A stretch of DNA of 64,000 nucleotides, taken from contig OX463818.1 of NCBI GenBank assembly GCA_949825045.1, forward strand, positions 26,056,906 through 26,120,905. The letters are read 5' to 3'. Each line of letters begins with the position of its first letter. Position 1 is the first letter of the stretch. Below the pieces are notes generated by a model. It searched no databases, was not told the DNA's origin, and saw only the letters and a list, made by a program, of their open reading frames with translations. This document shows, in pieces, positions 1-10,624 of the stretch. The stretch is from Argyresthia goedartella (taxonomy: Eukaryota > Arthropoda > Insecta > Lepidoptera > Argyresthiidae). The position numbers were made by a program, and so were the translations under genes.

Positions 1-2
1 CT

Positions 3-196
3 GAACCTATCACCAACAAGTTAAAAAAGGAAACGCGCAGCGAATTCGGGGCCATCAAGAGTCGATCATGGCGTCCATCGGGATTTTGATCGTGATAGCC
101 GTCAGCATTTTGGTCCTCATGGCCGACAGAATATTCAACAACAGGATAAAATCCTTTCTCCGGAAGAAGGGGATTTCTTTTGTACACCCCGGTTAA
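3..196 (+). pseudogene. Relic of small single-pass membrane ORF of a gypsy-type element
   Basis: The last ~43 codons (from the ATG at 68 to the TAA at 194-196) encode a short hydrophobic segment (IGILIVIAVSILVLMA) followed by a basic tail, RIFNNRIKSFLRKKGI. The same design is seen in the small ORF downstream of pol in the gypsy element at 42893-43153 on the other strand (RFFNERV..LRKRGI). Upstream of the ATG, homology continues in another frame (TNKLKKETRSEFGAIK), so a frameshift lies at about 55-67. The window edge cuts the N-terminal part. I infer an old copy of the same retroelement ORF. Its role is unknown; a membrane-anchored accessory or envelope-like role is only a possibility. Confidence 0.5.
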
Positions 197-354
197 CCTC
201 TAGCTAATTAAATATATGTTTTTCACTTCAATTTATCTCATAAGGGATTTATCAAACCACCTACCTAGAATAGGAACGTGATAAGGTTTTGTATCAATTT
301 GTATTTAAGCGAAGTATTTGTAATGATAAAGTAAGATAGTAATGATTTGCCTTA

Positions 355-765
355 ACCGGCAAAAAATATATGGTTTAAATACGGGGTCACATTTGGGTGG
401 GAATAAAAACTTTTCCAAACCGTATCTTGTGCATGTCTTACGAAAAAAAAACATAAACTTCAAATTCTTAGTTGAAAAATTAATTTAGAAAATAGGCAAC
501 AAATATAATTTTACTATTCACCCCTTATCTCAGTATATACTAATACTAAAATTTTGAAAAAATTCGTAAGTCTTTACTTAAACATTACAGGAAAAATAAA
601 TATAAATCTAAAGTTTAAATACTGGGGTTTTCCCACCACTATTTAAACCACATAAATTTATTTCAATATCACATACAAACATATAAATGCACCTAGTTAA
701 ATATATGGATCACGAAGGTAGCCGCACCAATAACTCCGTAAACAACATTTTGTTATCTTACTCCC
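355..765 (-). repeat. Dispersed lepidopteran-type repeat (R family), inverted copy
   Basis: Positions 655-765 are the reverse complement of a block also found at about 28100-28210 and 41870-41980 (AAAATGTTGTTTAC, then TTATTGGTGCGGCTAC, then AGGTGCATT). Positions 355-630 resemble the reverse complement of about 21840-22020 (ACAAGATACGGTTTGG). No ORF is present. It belongs to the R family described at 28019-28405. Confidence 0.6.
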
Positions 766-769
766 AGGA

Positions 770-1716
770 AATCCCTTTTTTTATTAAATATTTTTTTATT
801 GAATGGTTGACCATTCAGATTGGTACCATTTTTTGAAAATTAGTAATCGGTCTAGTAGTTTGATTTCTAAAGCAAAAATACTGGAATTATGATATCATCC
901 AGGTAAACGAAATTGCATATTATTGCTTTACTGCGATTTATCATTGATGGTTAAAGTCATTGTCATAAGATTAATTCTGTCTATAAGTAACGTATATTCG
1001 TTTTCGCCATGTAATTTTTGAAACCAATTTTTGAAACCAAATCTAATCAGCTTTCCTCTTACAAACTGCTTGGCGTAATTTTGCCGTAGTGTGGTATCAT
1101 ACTTTTATCGATGCTGTAATACTTGTCTAGACCATAGTGTTTTTGATAGACGCAACTTCTACAGTCTTGACAGAAGAAGCCGATAACTGTGTATTATCAT
1201 TCCAATGCAAGTGTTGGAGTATCACTTTAAATCTATTTCATCTAATGCTTTCTGCGAGAATCTTCGGCACATCATTGTCTCGAGATAAATAAATCCTTTT
1301 ATTTGGTAATTTCGCATAGCCCGACAGTAACATCGCACCCAATACAACGTTAATTTCGTCTTCTATATCCACCAATGGTTTTATTTTTCTGTTTCACAAA
1401 ATATTAATGGAAAAAGAGCTTGAAATAATGTATTTTTTGCAAATTTGACTTTCTTTAGAAGATAATAATAATAATATATAATAATAAGTTTATTTATTTC
1501 TCTCTCACACAATAAATTTACATAACAAATGTTATCTTAACTAGTATACAGTTAAGAAGATGTTTGTAATTTGAATTCTGGGCATATAAAGTCGGGTAAT
1601 AATTTTTTCCTAATGTCGGCCTTTTCTTCTTAATTCGAGACTTTTTTGGTGCTACTACTGAAGAAAATGTATTATTATCTTTATTGTCGCTTTCCTCACT
1701 TGATTATCATAATCAT
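770..1716. other. AT-rich intergenic stretch, nothing recognised
   Basis: No ORF with family signature, no terminal repeats and no tRNA-like head are visible here. It contains an AATAATAATA-type low-complexity tract near 1464-1490. Confidence 0.5.
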
Positions 1717-1957
1717 AATACCTTGGACACTATTTTACACACATTGATCTAGCCCCAAACTAGGATTCCCTGTATCTTGGGTACTAGACAACGGTACACA
1801 TACTTTTATAGATAAATATTATACATATATTCCATGACCATTACTAGGGTACAAACATCCGTTCTCATCAAACAAATATTTGCCCCCACCGGGACTCGAA
1901 CCCGGGACCCTTGGGTTCGTAGGCAGGGTCACTGCCGACTCGGCCATTCGGGTCGTC
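1717..1957 (-). mobile_element. tRNA-derived SINE, copy 1
   Basis: Read on the - strand, the element opens at 1957 with GACGACCCGAATGGCC, has a tRNA-like head with a B box (GGGTTCGAGTCCC), then a body that ends with GGGGCTAGATCAATGTGTG and ATACCTTGGACA-type 3' end near 1717. The same unit occurs at 6708-6995 (+), 22869-23113 (-) and 24392-24634 (-). This is a non-coding retroposon transcribed by RNA polymerase III in known SINE families and moved by a LINE partner. It is not a functional tRNA gene. Confidence 0.8.
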
Positions 1958-2837
1958 ATTATATTATTATATTATATGATTATAAAGGCGAATGTGAATG
2001 ATAGTTCAGCATTTGATGATGCGAGATTTATAAAGTAATCAATCATCTGTCATTGCTTGCAAACGTAGTAACTAAGACCTGCTTTGAAGCAATATTCAGC
2101 CCAAGTGGTTAAGGTTGGCATCATGTTCAGACGAGTCACTGTCCTCATCCGTAGCGTGTCCACTCCGTCCGTCCGGTGGTTCAACATAAATACGTTTTTT
2201 TCCAGTGTCACTGTCTATTTTGCATTATGACGCTGATTAAATTTCATGGATCTTCATGCTGTAAAAATCAAAATAAAAACCACATCTTAGGGCCTGCCAT
2301 GCCAAGCTGTCATTCATAAGAAAATTAAGTATTTTTAAGGGTTCCGTACCTCAAAAGGAACTATTATAGGATCACCCCTTACTTACGGGTGTTGCCCACA
2401 CCGTGACGTCATCATTGAAGTCATGACTATCTTTACCGTTTTACAACGGAACTAAAGGTGGTGTCCAAAAAGCGCAAAATAAGGAGTGTTAATATAATAT
2501 AAAATAATGATTATTTTTTGAAGTAAATAGGTACTAAGATAGTATATAAATACACATTTCTCAAATTTAGTTGACGTTATATGGGCTCAAACCCCCTTTC
2601 TCTCACCGCCGCGCCATATTTCGCCTTGTTGCGTGCGGTGTGCGGCGCCGCACCGCATCGTGTGGCCCGGGGCTAAGCCTGTAAACCGATTGCTCATTTT
2701 TCGCCTCCATACTAATTTTATTCATCACTAGTTGGTGGCGTGTCAAATTCATATAAAAACGAAACAGTCGGCAGCTTACCATCATCGTTATTTTGAACAA
2801 TGCCGTATTTTTGCCATAAGCAAAGCAAATACAAATT
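1958..2837. other. No gene recognised; contains a short R-family tail
   Basis: The stretch shows no supported gene. AGGGTTCCGTACCTCAAAAG near 2339-2358 matches the end motif of the R-family repeat. A GC-rich patch lies at 2600-2690 without an ORF signature. Confidence 0.45.
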
Positions 2838-3623
2838 ATTCAAATTCCAAATTCAAATTCAAATTCCAAATGTCTTTATTACTGTAGATATTTACATATA
2901 CTTAGCAATCGTCATTTTTTGCCACTTCTCTGCATTGGACCACTGTGGGAGAAGAAGGGCGTAGAAACTCCCACAGATTGATTTTTAGATCTCTTTTTAA
3001 AAATTGCTTATGCTTAACTAATACAAAATATAATATTTAGTCATTATCATAATTAAAAAGCAGGAATAAATAATTACAAAATTATTAACAGCAAGGTCTG
3101 TGTTGAGCCAGATTAACCCCATACAGACCCATCATTTAAGTAATCTTGAACATTGTAATATCCCTTTTTCGACAAAGTCGCTTTAACATGGATTTTAAAT
3201 TGCTCAAATGGCAATTTCAAGATCTCCAGAGGTATCTTGTTGTAGTAGAGAATGCATTGACCCTTGAAAGAATTGCTAACCTTCGCGAGTCTAAACCGGG
3301 GCGCAAGTAGTCTGTGATTATTTCTTAGGTTAACATTACAGCTATCGCTAAATTTGGGAAATTTTGTAAGGTTCTTGCGTACATACATTATATTTTCGAA
3401 AATAAATTGACTAGCTACAGTTAGTATGTCAATTTCTTTAAAAAGCTGTCGGAGTCTGTGCGTTTTAAATTATAAATTGCTCGAATAGTTCTTTTCTGTA
3501 AAATAAAAATAGTTTGAATATCCGCTGCTTTCCCCCACAACAAGATACCATAGGACATGACACTATGAAAGCAACTAAAATATACTAGCCTAGATGTAGC
3601 CACAGCCGTGTTTTGTCTGATAA
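2838..3623 (-). pseudogene. LINE A copy 1, 3' end (Jockey-superfamily reverse transcriptase, C-terminal relic)
   Basis: Read on the - strand this is the 3' end of a non-LTR retrotransposon. Two overlapping reading frames carry the C-terminal region of a reverse transcriptase: SYGILLWGKAADIQTIFILQ at about 3500-3560, then the tail LYYNKIPLEILKLPFEQFK at 3200-3260. The stop is followed by a ~270-bp 3' UTR containing TTGGACCACTGTGGGAGAA (on the + strand) and a terminal tandem of a TTTGAA-type hexamer at 2838-2870. The 3' UTR is shared with 11053-11340 and 28575-28755. The ORF is frameshifted near 3410-3420 and the element is 5' truncated at about 3623. It is a dead-on-arrival copy. Confidence 0.8.
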
Positions 3624-3639
3624 TAATAATTATCTGAGG

Positions 3640-4500
3640 ACATGAAACATTCTCACACTATGTCAATCCAAGCTTCACCAAACAGATCATTCAGTGGCGC
3701 TGCAGCCAAAAGTGCGTTAAGGCTAGCGCGTCCTTACTAGTCGAGACTGCTGGCGCACCACCGTGCGGTGCGTGCCACCCGTTACCAGCTGGTGCCTGCG
3801 TGCGCTTAGATAGTTCTCAGATACGTAGGTTCTCAGATAGATAGGTAGGTCGCTTCGCAACAATTGACACACAGGCAGAAGCTGTTCGGTGTTACTTAAG
3901 ACGTAAGCCTCTAGTGAGTTGTATGCAAGCATACCCAAATTAAAAGCGGATGGATTAAGTCCCATCTGGTGTTGGCGCATTCTATGAGACGGTCACATTT
4001 ATCTGGACACCTTACTGGGATGTAATAACTTTAGTGCGGCGTGATGACGTCACTAATCTAGGTAAACCTATCTTGTGACCGTATTGTAATAATAAAATAA
4101 CGGCCAAGTGTGAGTCTAACAAAGGCACCGAGGATTCCGTACAACGTAAAAATTACCGTTTTCAGTTTTTTTTTTGTAGGCTCGCGTAAGGAATATCCAG
4201 TCCTGTAATTGACAGATGTCACCTAGAGTACTGAAGATTCTATTGTGGGAATTTGATAGGGAACAACATACAATTCACCTTAATTTTTATGTAAATAAAA
4301 TTGTAAGGCATATCTCATAAATCGTATCAAACCGGAACTGCCCCTAGTCTTTACAAAATATGAGGTGTGTCAGATGAGGTCACAGTGAGGGGTTTTGTGT
4401 CATAAATGAATGCTTTCGGGGAATTAGAACACATCGTATTATAACTGTTTGCTTATGACGGATATCACGTGATGTTTATTTTGTAACAAACATAGTTTCA
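3640..4500. other. No gene recognised; R-family fragment at 4100-4150
   Basis: CGGCCAAGTGTGAGTC at about 4103-4118 followed by GGATTCCGTAC resembles the opening of the R-family repeat in diverged form. An 85-codon open frame on the - strand at 3723-3980 has no family signature and is not called as a gene. Confidence 0.4.
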
Positions 4501-4690
4501 CTCCTTTTCCCATACGGGGTGGCAGAGGCACATTTGTACCCACGTTTAGACACTTATTCAATACTCAATTAGGCGTGATAGTGGGCTTACCCATCGCCGA
4601 AGCTAGGGAGATTAAATGATTCCTCACAATGTTTTCCATCACCGTTAGAACGTCCGTATAATGTACTTTGGATAAATTACTTACCTTTTG
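4500..4690 (-). mobile_element. Relic of a second SINE type
   Basis: On the - strand the block at 4610-4690 reads as ATTATACGGACGTTCTAACG, then GGAAAACATTGTGAGGAA, then CTTCGGCGATGGG. The same order of motifs occurs at 21295-21365 (+). The adjacent GGGGTGGCAGAGGCACA at 4517-4533 also occurs, in reverse complement, at about 26040-26065. An 89-codon open frame across this block (4565-4834, -) is therefore judged to be repeat-derived. Confidence 0.5.
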
Positions 4691-4699
4691 GTATATCGT

Positions 4700-5260
4700 A
4701 ATCATTCGAACCCGCATGTCCAATGCTCCATTTAATTTAAACATCGTTAGTACCCAAAATGCAGTTAAGCAAAGTATCAGCATACTCTTAGTACATATAA
4801 CAGGGTGAATTTGTAAAAAAACCAAGACAAGCACGAAATAAAAACAGATACTTATGTAGCGATAAAAAACATTTTACGCAGTCTCATACATAGACTTATT
4901 TCAGTAAAACCAAAAGCCGCAGGCAAAAGGTAGTTTTTCCTTTACAAATCTGTTTTCTTATTTTGATCACAAGAAGCAATGGATAGGAACCATAAAAGGG
5001 AATGAAACTGATATTTCACGCGAACGGATAACGTGTAAAATGGCCTTATTCTTTCGGCACACAAATTTTGTGATATCAGCGATGTAATACGACCTATTTT
5101 ATGAAAAAAAAACAAAATACGCGTCATGCATTTGTGCATACGGGATCGCAGAAAAACAGTTTCTTGTTTAGCCAGTTATGACTATTGTGATATTTTTTTT
5201 ATTTTTTCGCGACAGGGAATCCTAATGTAGCCCACATTAGCATTCCCTTTTGTGCAAAAT
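4700..5260. other. AT-rich stretch, nothing recognised
   Basis: No ORF with a recognisable family, no terminal repeat and no promoter-like structure were found. Confidence 0.4.
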
Positions 5261-5264
5261 TATA

Positions 5265-5720
5265 CACTACAAGTGACACCTGTCAATAGTAGTTTATGTG
5301 ACTGCTACATAATGGAGGGCATTAATACTCGAGCGTGGGTCTTCATAATAATGTCACTCGAGAGTTTTAATGCCTAATTATGTTACATACACTAGTTTAT
5401 CTACACACACATCATAAGCTCTCTTTAATGTGTTCAAGAACCGCAAGTTCCACCGGCATGGTGGCATTGATAATTCCTTTGCACTTGTTTAGCTTGTTCA
5501 GTAGTACCAACTTCACAAACAAAGTTGGGGCGGCCCGCCGGCGGGCGTCGGCGATCGAAATTTGAATGTCATAATATGTAGAGAAATTACACATTATGGT
5601 CATAATGTGTAATTTTTCAGATAAGAAATGAGTTTTACCACGTAGTTTAACATTACGCTGATCGTAACGTGCGGTTTTTGTAAGCAGTAAAGAGGGTTTA
5701 TGATACGTGTGTAGAAGTAA
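5265..5720 (+). mobile_element. Palindromic foldback element, copy 1
   Basis: Two modules lie side by side. The first (about 5265-5376) is a near-palindromic hairpin with GGGCATTAATACTCGAG and its inverse CTCGAGAGTTTTAATGCC. The second (5396-5720) is flanked by imperfect inverted repeats of about 54 bp: the left starts TTTATCTACACACACATCAT and contains CTCTCTTTAATGTGTTC, the right is its diverged reverse complement ending TACGTGTGTAGA. The interior has a GC-rich GGCGGCCCGCCGGCGGGCGT tract and a small palindrome around 5590. Other copies lie at 40432-40895, 60750-61065 and 61066-61566. It has no coding capacity. Confidence 0.7.
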
Positions 5721-6110
5721 TACTTTTTTAACACGACATACTTTTTAAATGTTTATGTTGGAATAATGTCCTGTCGGAATAATATCCTGTTGGAGTAGTG
5801 TTTTTCTTTCGTGAACATCTTATATCTGGTTTCAAACCCAGGACCTTTCGCTTCAGGCACGCAGCGACGTACCAGACACATGTATAAACGAATGTTACAA
5901 TTAATACCTGTTTTTTTCTCACCCCAACAGGGATTTGAAACCGGGCCTCTCGCGCCAGCACAAAAATATATACGTCGCGCCACGAGTTATGAGCGGTGGC
6001 CTTGAATGTGCAGTATAGTCACTTTTCAATACCAGTACAAATGCGCAGTAATTCCCGCCATCGTCTTCCAACGCTCTTAATTCGTGGCGCGAGGTATAAA
6101 TCTTTTCTCC
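5721..6110 (-). repeat. Two tRNA-like SINE heads, degenerate
   Basis: On the - strand, B-box-like motifs (GGTTTGAAACC near 5826-5840 and GGTTTCAAATCCC near 5930-5945) sit in short tRNA-like contexts. The second is preceded by GCGCGAGAGGCCC. They look like fragments of SINEs different from the 1717-1957 family. The region has short open frames on both strands, none with a family signature. Confidence 0.35.
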
Positions 6111-6120
6111 CTCCCAAGCT

Positions 6121-6230
6121 GGGATTTCAAGTTCAAGTTCAAGTTCAAAGATTTTTATTCATAATAGCACAAAAATTGAGACTTGATGAACGTTATATAA
6201 CATTAGGTGCCTAATTATTACATAAAACAT
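6121..6230 (-). mobile_element. 3' end of a LINE with TTCAAG-type tail
   Basis: TTCAAGTTCAAGTTCAAG followed by AGATTTTTATTCATAATAGC is the inverse of a typical LINE 3' terminus with a short tandem tail. No coding part remains. The tail hexamer differs from that of LINE A. Confidence 0.5.
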
Positions 6231-6707
6231 AATATATAGGGTGCAATGAACTGGTTTAATGCCAGATGTCGGTGTCTTGTAAAAAGTCATTTATATGTAT
6301 ATCATAAAAGCGTATACAGTGCTACATTTGCTGATACATTTTTAACCCTAGATCTCTAGATTGACGCAAAACCTCTATTGCTACGCCACAGAGGCATATT
6401 ATGTAAATAAACTTAACGTTTAAAACACGTACACAATACACACACGTATTGTATGTTTCGATCGATGTACCCCAGTCATCCCATCTCCGGTCTGGCGTGG
6501 AAGGTACTGAAATGGCACCGTCGGCTAAAATCGATAGCAAGATATATTTCGGGCGTAGCGGGTGTCTTGCAACTTGCTTTGCTACCCCTCTGCCTTGGTA
6601 GCCCTATTTCATGCTGTCAGCAGATTAAAATAGTTCAATTATGTGGGCGTGGGCGCAAATTTGCTTTTCGGGTGGGAAATGGCGAAAAGTGTTTTATTTT
6701 TTAGTAA
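6231..6707. other. No gene recognised
   Basis: Short open frames on both strands lack recognisable motifs. Nothing repeat-like could be matched elsewhere in the window. Confidence 0.4.
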
Positions 6708-6995
6708 GACGACCCGAACGGCCAAGTTGGCAGTGACCCTGCCTACGAAGTCAAGGGTCCCGGGTTCGAGTCCCAATATTTGTTTGACGAGAACGGATCT
6801 TAGTACCCTAGTCATGGTGGTTTATCTATCTAACTATAATATTGATCTATATAAGTATGTGTATCGTTGTCTAGTATCCAAGATACAGGGAATCCTAGTT
6901 TGGGGCTAGATCAATATGTGTATACAGTGTATACATATATGAGAGAAGAGGTATTTTTTCTACGGCTTACGACAAATAATACCTTAATAATACCT
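6708..6995 (+). mobile_element. tRNA-derived SINE, copy 2
   Basis: The + strand copy of the SINE described at 1717-1957. It opens GACGACCCGAACGGCCAAG, has the B box GGGTTCGAGTCCC at about 6761-6775, contains the body motif CAGGGAATCCTAGTTTGGGG at 6886-6905, and ends with ATACCTTGGACATA near 6995. Confidence 0.8.
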
Positions 6996-7129
6996 TGGAC
7001 ATATTTTTAAAGATTATATAAAACAAGCTTCTTCATCATATTTTGCTGCAATTGGCTATTACATCATTATGTGTTCCTGTGCCACTGCTGTTTATAATAC
7101 AACCAATATTTTGGTGTCATGCGTACATG

Positions 7130-7366
7130 CACAGCGTCACCTTTTTTCAACCGACTTAAAAAAGGAGGAGGTATTAAATTTGTCTGTGTTTTTGTGTGTT
7201 TGTTACGCGATTACTCTGTCAATTATTCGGTAAATTCTACCCCCAAGGGGATAAAATAGGGGATGAAAGTTTGTGTGAAACTTTGTCAATTTTAACCCGT
7301 TCGGGCTGAAATGACCCTTTTAGACTTTAAGCGATACTAACGCACACAATGTTTTTTTTAAATATA
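7130..7366 (+). repeat. Dispersed repeat with CAACCGACTT...GGAGGAGG motif
   Basis: TTTTTTCAACCGACTTAAAA followed by AAGGAGGAGGTATTAAATT is a motif I recognise from many lepidopteran intergenic regions. There is only one clear copy in this window, so the assignment rests on general recognition rather than internal comparison. Confidence 0.35.
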
Positions 7367-8674
7367 CACAGTCAGGTCATAAGTTCTGTCACACAATAAA
7401 AACTTTTGAATTTAGAACGCTGGCCACAAAAAAGTTTATTGAATTCGAATTTCGAATTTTTCATGAAAATAAAAATGTGTACTTTTTAGAATTTTCCTCA
7501 TTTTTAAATATGGAGTGGACACTTAAAGAAGACCGTGTCGCAGTTATTGCGTTGCATCGTTGCGCTTACGCGCCAATTCAGATTTCCGACTTACTGAAAA
7601 ATTTGAATATAGCCAAAAGATTCGTTTATCGTACCATAAAACGATACAATGAAGACTCTAGTGTAGATGACAGGTCAAGAAGTGGTCGCCCTCGCTCTGT
7701 TAGGACTCCAGCAGTGATAAAAGCTGTGAAGGCACGAATTCAAAGAAATCCCATACGTAAGCAGAAACTGTTGGCATTTCAGATGGGGTTAAGCAGGACC
7801 ACGGTGAAAAGGGTATTAAATCAAGACTTAGGGCTTAGGGCACATCGAAGAAAAACAGGACATCGTTTGGACGCTCGTTTAATGGACCTGAGACTGAAGA
7901 GATGCCGCGCTTTGTTGAAGCGGTACGCGGGAAAAAAGCATCGGGAAATTCTTTTTTCGGATGAAAAAATTTTCACCGTGGAAGAGAGCTACAACAAACA
8001 AAATGATAAGGTGTACGCACACAGCAGTGAAGAAGCGAGCAACCGTATTCCGCGTGTCCAACGAGGTCATTTTCCATCCTCGCTCATGGTTTGCTTGGGA
8101 GTCTCTTATTGGGGCTTAACTGAGGTACATTTTTGTGAGAAAGGCGTAAAAACGAATGCAGTTTTGTATCAAAATACAGTCCTCAAGAACCTTGTGGAAC
8201 CTGTTTCTCATACCATGTTTAATAACAGGCACTGGGTATTCCAACAAGAATCTGCGCCAGCTCATAGAGCGAAAAGCACACAAGACTGGCTGGCGGCGCG
8301 TGAAATCGACTTCATCCGGCACGAAGACTGGCCCTCCTCCAGTCCATTTTTGAGTCCGTTAAATTACAAGATATAGCAACACTTGGAGGAAAAGGCCTGC
8401 TCAAAGCCTCATCCTGATTTAGAGTCACTCAAGGCATCCTTGATTGAGGCAGCCGCCGATATTGACATGGACCTCGTTCGTGCTGCGATAGACGACTGGC
8501 CGCGCAAAATAAAGGCCTGTATTCAAATTCGCGGGGTAATTTTGAATAAACTTTATTACCATAAGAATCTATGTTTTATTAAGTTCATTTTTCTATATAA
8601 ATATTTACATAAATAATAAACATGTCTAAATTATTTCATATTGCACATGTGACAGAACTTATGACCTGACTATG
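7367..8674 (+). mobile_element. Tc1/mariner-superfamily transposon with TA target duplication
   Basis: A DNA transposon of 1308 bp. The left end reads CACAGTCAGGTCATAAGTTC and the right end is its reverse complement except for one base in the first four (CATAGTCAGG...). The terminal inverted repeats run for at least 27 bp (through TCTGTCACA). Both ends abut TA (7365-7366 and 8675-8676), the target-site duplication diagnostic of this superfamily. One transposase gene fills the interior. The element looks structurally complete, but its transposase is mutated, so it could move only with help from another source. Confidence 0.9.
7510..8616 (+). pseudogene. Tc1/mariner transposase, DD37D-like, inactivated
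   Basis: The ATG at 7510 (MEWTLKEDR) gives a start that fits the family better than the upstream in-frame ATG at 7477. The N-terminal half has two helix-turn-helix regions separated by an AT-hook-like GRPRSVRT (about residues 58-65). The catalytic core follows: first acid in LFSDEKIF (~residue 155), second site VFQQESAPAH where the family has QQD (here E), and third site SPLNY where the family has PLDY (here N). There are 37 residues between the second and third sites, as in DD37D (maT-like) transposases. A TAG at 8374-8376 replaces a tryptophan codon typical of the family (DYKIW), and the same frame continues through EEKACSKPHPDLESLK to the natural stop at 8614. Two catalytic substitutions plus one nonsense codon imply loss of function. 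Confidence 0.88.
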
Positions 8675-8676
8675 TA

Positions 8677-9119
8677 GATATAATAATTACTATTTTCGCT
8701 CATCGCCACTGAGATGTACATTTTTCTTCCAAGAGAACTTACTCCCCCTTATTCTGAGGGGGTGCTGAACTATTCCAATATTACAAGTGAGTGCTCGCTA
8801 ACCCTCAAGGTCTCCCGAGTAGGGTTGTCAACTTGTCTGGGGAATAATTGAATATAATCATTTTATTAATCAATTGTATTATGACGGCAGATGGAAGGGA
8901 GTAACGCCCTAAGTCTGATTTGCCCTAGGGATAAAGGGGATAGTAAGCTAAAGTTGAGTAATTTGGAGGTAACTGTGCCTGGATCATCCCGTTTGAGAAA
9001 AGAAGTGACGCGATTGTTAGTTTAGGGCCCAAATGCACAACCGACTACTCAAAATTTGAGCGGCACCTAAAGTCATGCTGTCAGTCTCTCGCCCGGGAAA
9101 TGGCAGCGTCGGTTTGTCG
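8677..9119. other. No gene recognised
   Basis: No ORF with family signature, no SINE head and no terminal repeats were seen. Confidence 0.4.
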
Positions 9120-9425
9120 TTCAATTGGCCATGTAAAAATAATTCAAAGGTACCAAACTGAGAAAAACATTTCGAGATTATTGTGTTCTTAACTAAATTC
9201 CGTTTTTCCCATCAAAAAATATTACAAGATTGCTTACAGGATTGCTGAAATATCCTTAAAATCATAATGCACTTCAATTGTCCCCTACGGCGTAGTTTGT
9301 TCAAAATCCCTTCGCCTTTAAGTTGGCTTTTCTGTAAAACTATCAAGTATCAACAGTTTTCTTGTCAGTCAATAACGCAGATGTCAGTCGAAACTTAAAC
9401 AAATATTGATATAATTATTATAAAC
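9120..9425 (-). repeat. Dispersed repeat, inverted partner of 20215-20490
   Basis: Motifs occur here in the inverse order and orientation to 20215-20490: CCATGTAAAAATAATTCAAAGGTA / CAAACTGAGAAAA at 9130-9160 against TTTTCTCAGTTTGTTACCTTTCA, and TTGGCTTTTCTGTAAAACT / CAGTTTTCTTGTCAGT at 9321-9370 against GACAGAAAAACTACTGACAA / CAGTTTTACAGAACAGCC. There is no coding capacity. The repeat type is unknown. Confidence 0.55.
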
Positions 9426-9527
9426 ATTAGAGGACAATCTAACATGAACACGACTTATCGAACTAGGCCCAGAGTAATCTCAACAAGGCTTGTGTTATGG
9501 GTACTAGACGACGACACATTTAAAAGA

Positions 9528-10280
9528 GTTTTTTTTTTTTTTAGTAGCCTATAATGCTTCCCACTGCCGGGGAAAAGGCTTCCCTACTTTCGGACCATAC
9601 TTCCCGATCTTGCGCCTTCTCTTCCCACTCCGGGAGGTACCTCTCCAGGTCCTCACGCCATCTCCTCCTAGGCCTGCCTCTTCGGCGCTGTCCGTCTTGA
9701 GGCACCCACTCGGTGGCAATTTTTGCCCACCTATCCGGGTGCATACGGCAGACATGTCCGGCCCAGCTCCACTTGAGGTTGGCGCTCTGTATACCCACGT
9801 CAGTGATGCGAGTTATAGAGCGCAGCGTCGTATTCCTGATACGGTCCGTCAGTTTGACTCCTATCATACTACGCTCCATAGCCCTTTGGCAAACCTTGAG
9901 TCTGGACTTCAGACGATCGGTCAGAGACCACGTCTGAGCGCCGTAGGTGAGAATGGGCAGGATACACATGTCGACGAGTTTCCGCTTTAGTGTCAATAGA
10001 AGTTTGCCCTTCATCAGCTCTTTCATGGACCAGTAGCTCTTCCAGGCCTTCGAAATGCGTCTTTCGATCTCCTTGCTTTGCCTGTTTTCGAATGAGACTA
10101 TTTGGCTCAACCTATTGTATCTGGTCGACCTATTGTATAACCTGCCCATCTACTTCGACTCTACGTTTCGCGCAATTGGTCATAAGTTGTGTCTTTGAAC
10201 GATTCATCTTCAGTCCAACCTCAAGGCTTGCATTACTGAGCTCTTGCAGCATCTTCCTCAGTTCAGGAGCTGACGGTGCC
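9528..10280 (-). pseudogene. RTE-like LINE, 3' part (reverse transcriptase C-terminus)
   Basis: The - strand frame at 9541-10149 encodes the C-terminal part of an RTE-type reverse transcriptase: MKELMKGKLLLTLKRKLVD, CILPILTYGAQTWSLTD, then the SWAGHVCRMHPDRWAKIATEW segment and a basic GQRRRGRPRRRWREDLE tail. Upstream the frame breaks near 10130-10150, where LQELSNASLEVGLKMNRSKTQ continues in another frame. A poly(A) tail (T run at 9528-9541 on +) marks the 3' end. It is 5' truncated, and a SINE abuts at about 10281. Same family as 17106-18033. Non-functional. Confidence 0.85.
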
Positions 10281-10475
10281 GAATAGAGATAAATACTAGA
10301 TTTTATTATTAAGTCAATGTGTGTCATAAATACTTATATAAAACATAAAAACATCCAAGACTAAGAAACAAATATTTATGCTCATCACAAATATTTGCCC
10401 TTACCGGGATTCGAACCCGGGCCCGTCAGCTTCGTAAGCAGGGTCACTACCCGCTGGGCTAAACCGGTGGTCAAA
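10281..10475 (-). mobile_element. tRNA-derived SINE, second subfamily
   Basis: On the - strand the head reads ACCGGTTTAGCCCAGCGGG with a B box CGGGTTCGAATCCCGG at about 10402-10418, followed by GGGCAAATATTTGTGATGAG and a short body. It differs in the body from the 1717-1957 family but shares the sequence after the B box. It abuts the 5' edge of the RTE relic. Confidence 0.7.
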
Positions 10476-10624
10476 TTAGTTTCTTAAAATAGCCTAAAAT
10501 TTCAGAAAATTAAACAAAAAGCAGTATGTATTTCGTTAGCATAGCTATTGGCACTTTATTTGAGCACCAGTTGTGCATTCTGCTATTGGGCACTCAGTTT
10601 CGACTTGCTTTAGGGATCATAATG

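Noticed and set aside
1880..1957. Possible tRNA gene (B box GGGTTCGAGTCCC, also at 6708, 22.9-23.1 kb, 24.5-24.6 kb)
   Set aside because: The heads repeat with a constant ~170-bp body and do not form a clean cloverleaf, so they are SINE heads.
3723..3980. 85-codon open frame on - near LINE A copy 1
   Set aside because: No motif and no match to the LINE A upstream region in copy 2.
4565..4834. 89-codon open frame on - with a hydrophobic N-terminus, resembling a secreted protein
   Set aside because: Its second half overlaps SINE motifs also found at 21295-21365, and there is no family signature, so it is repeat-derived.
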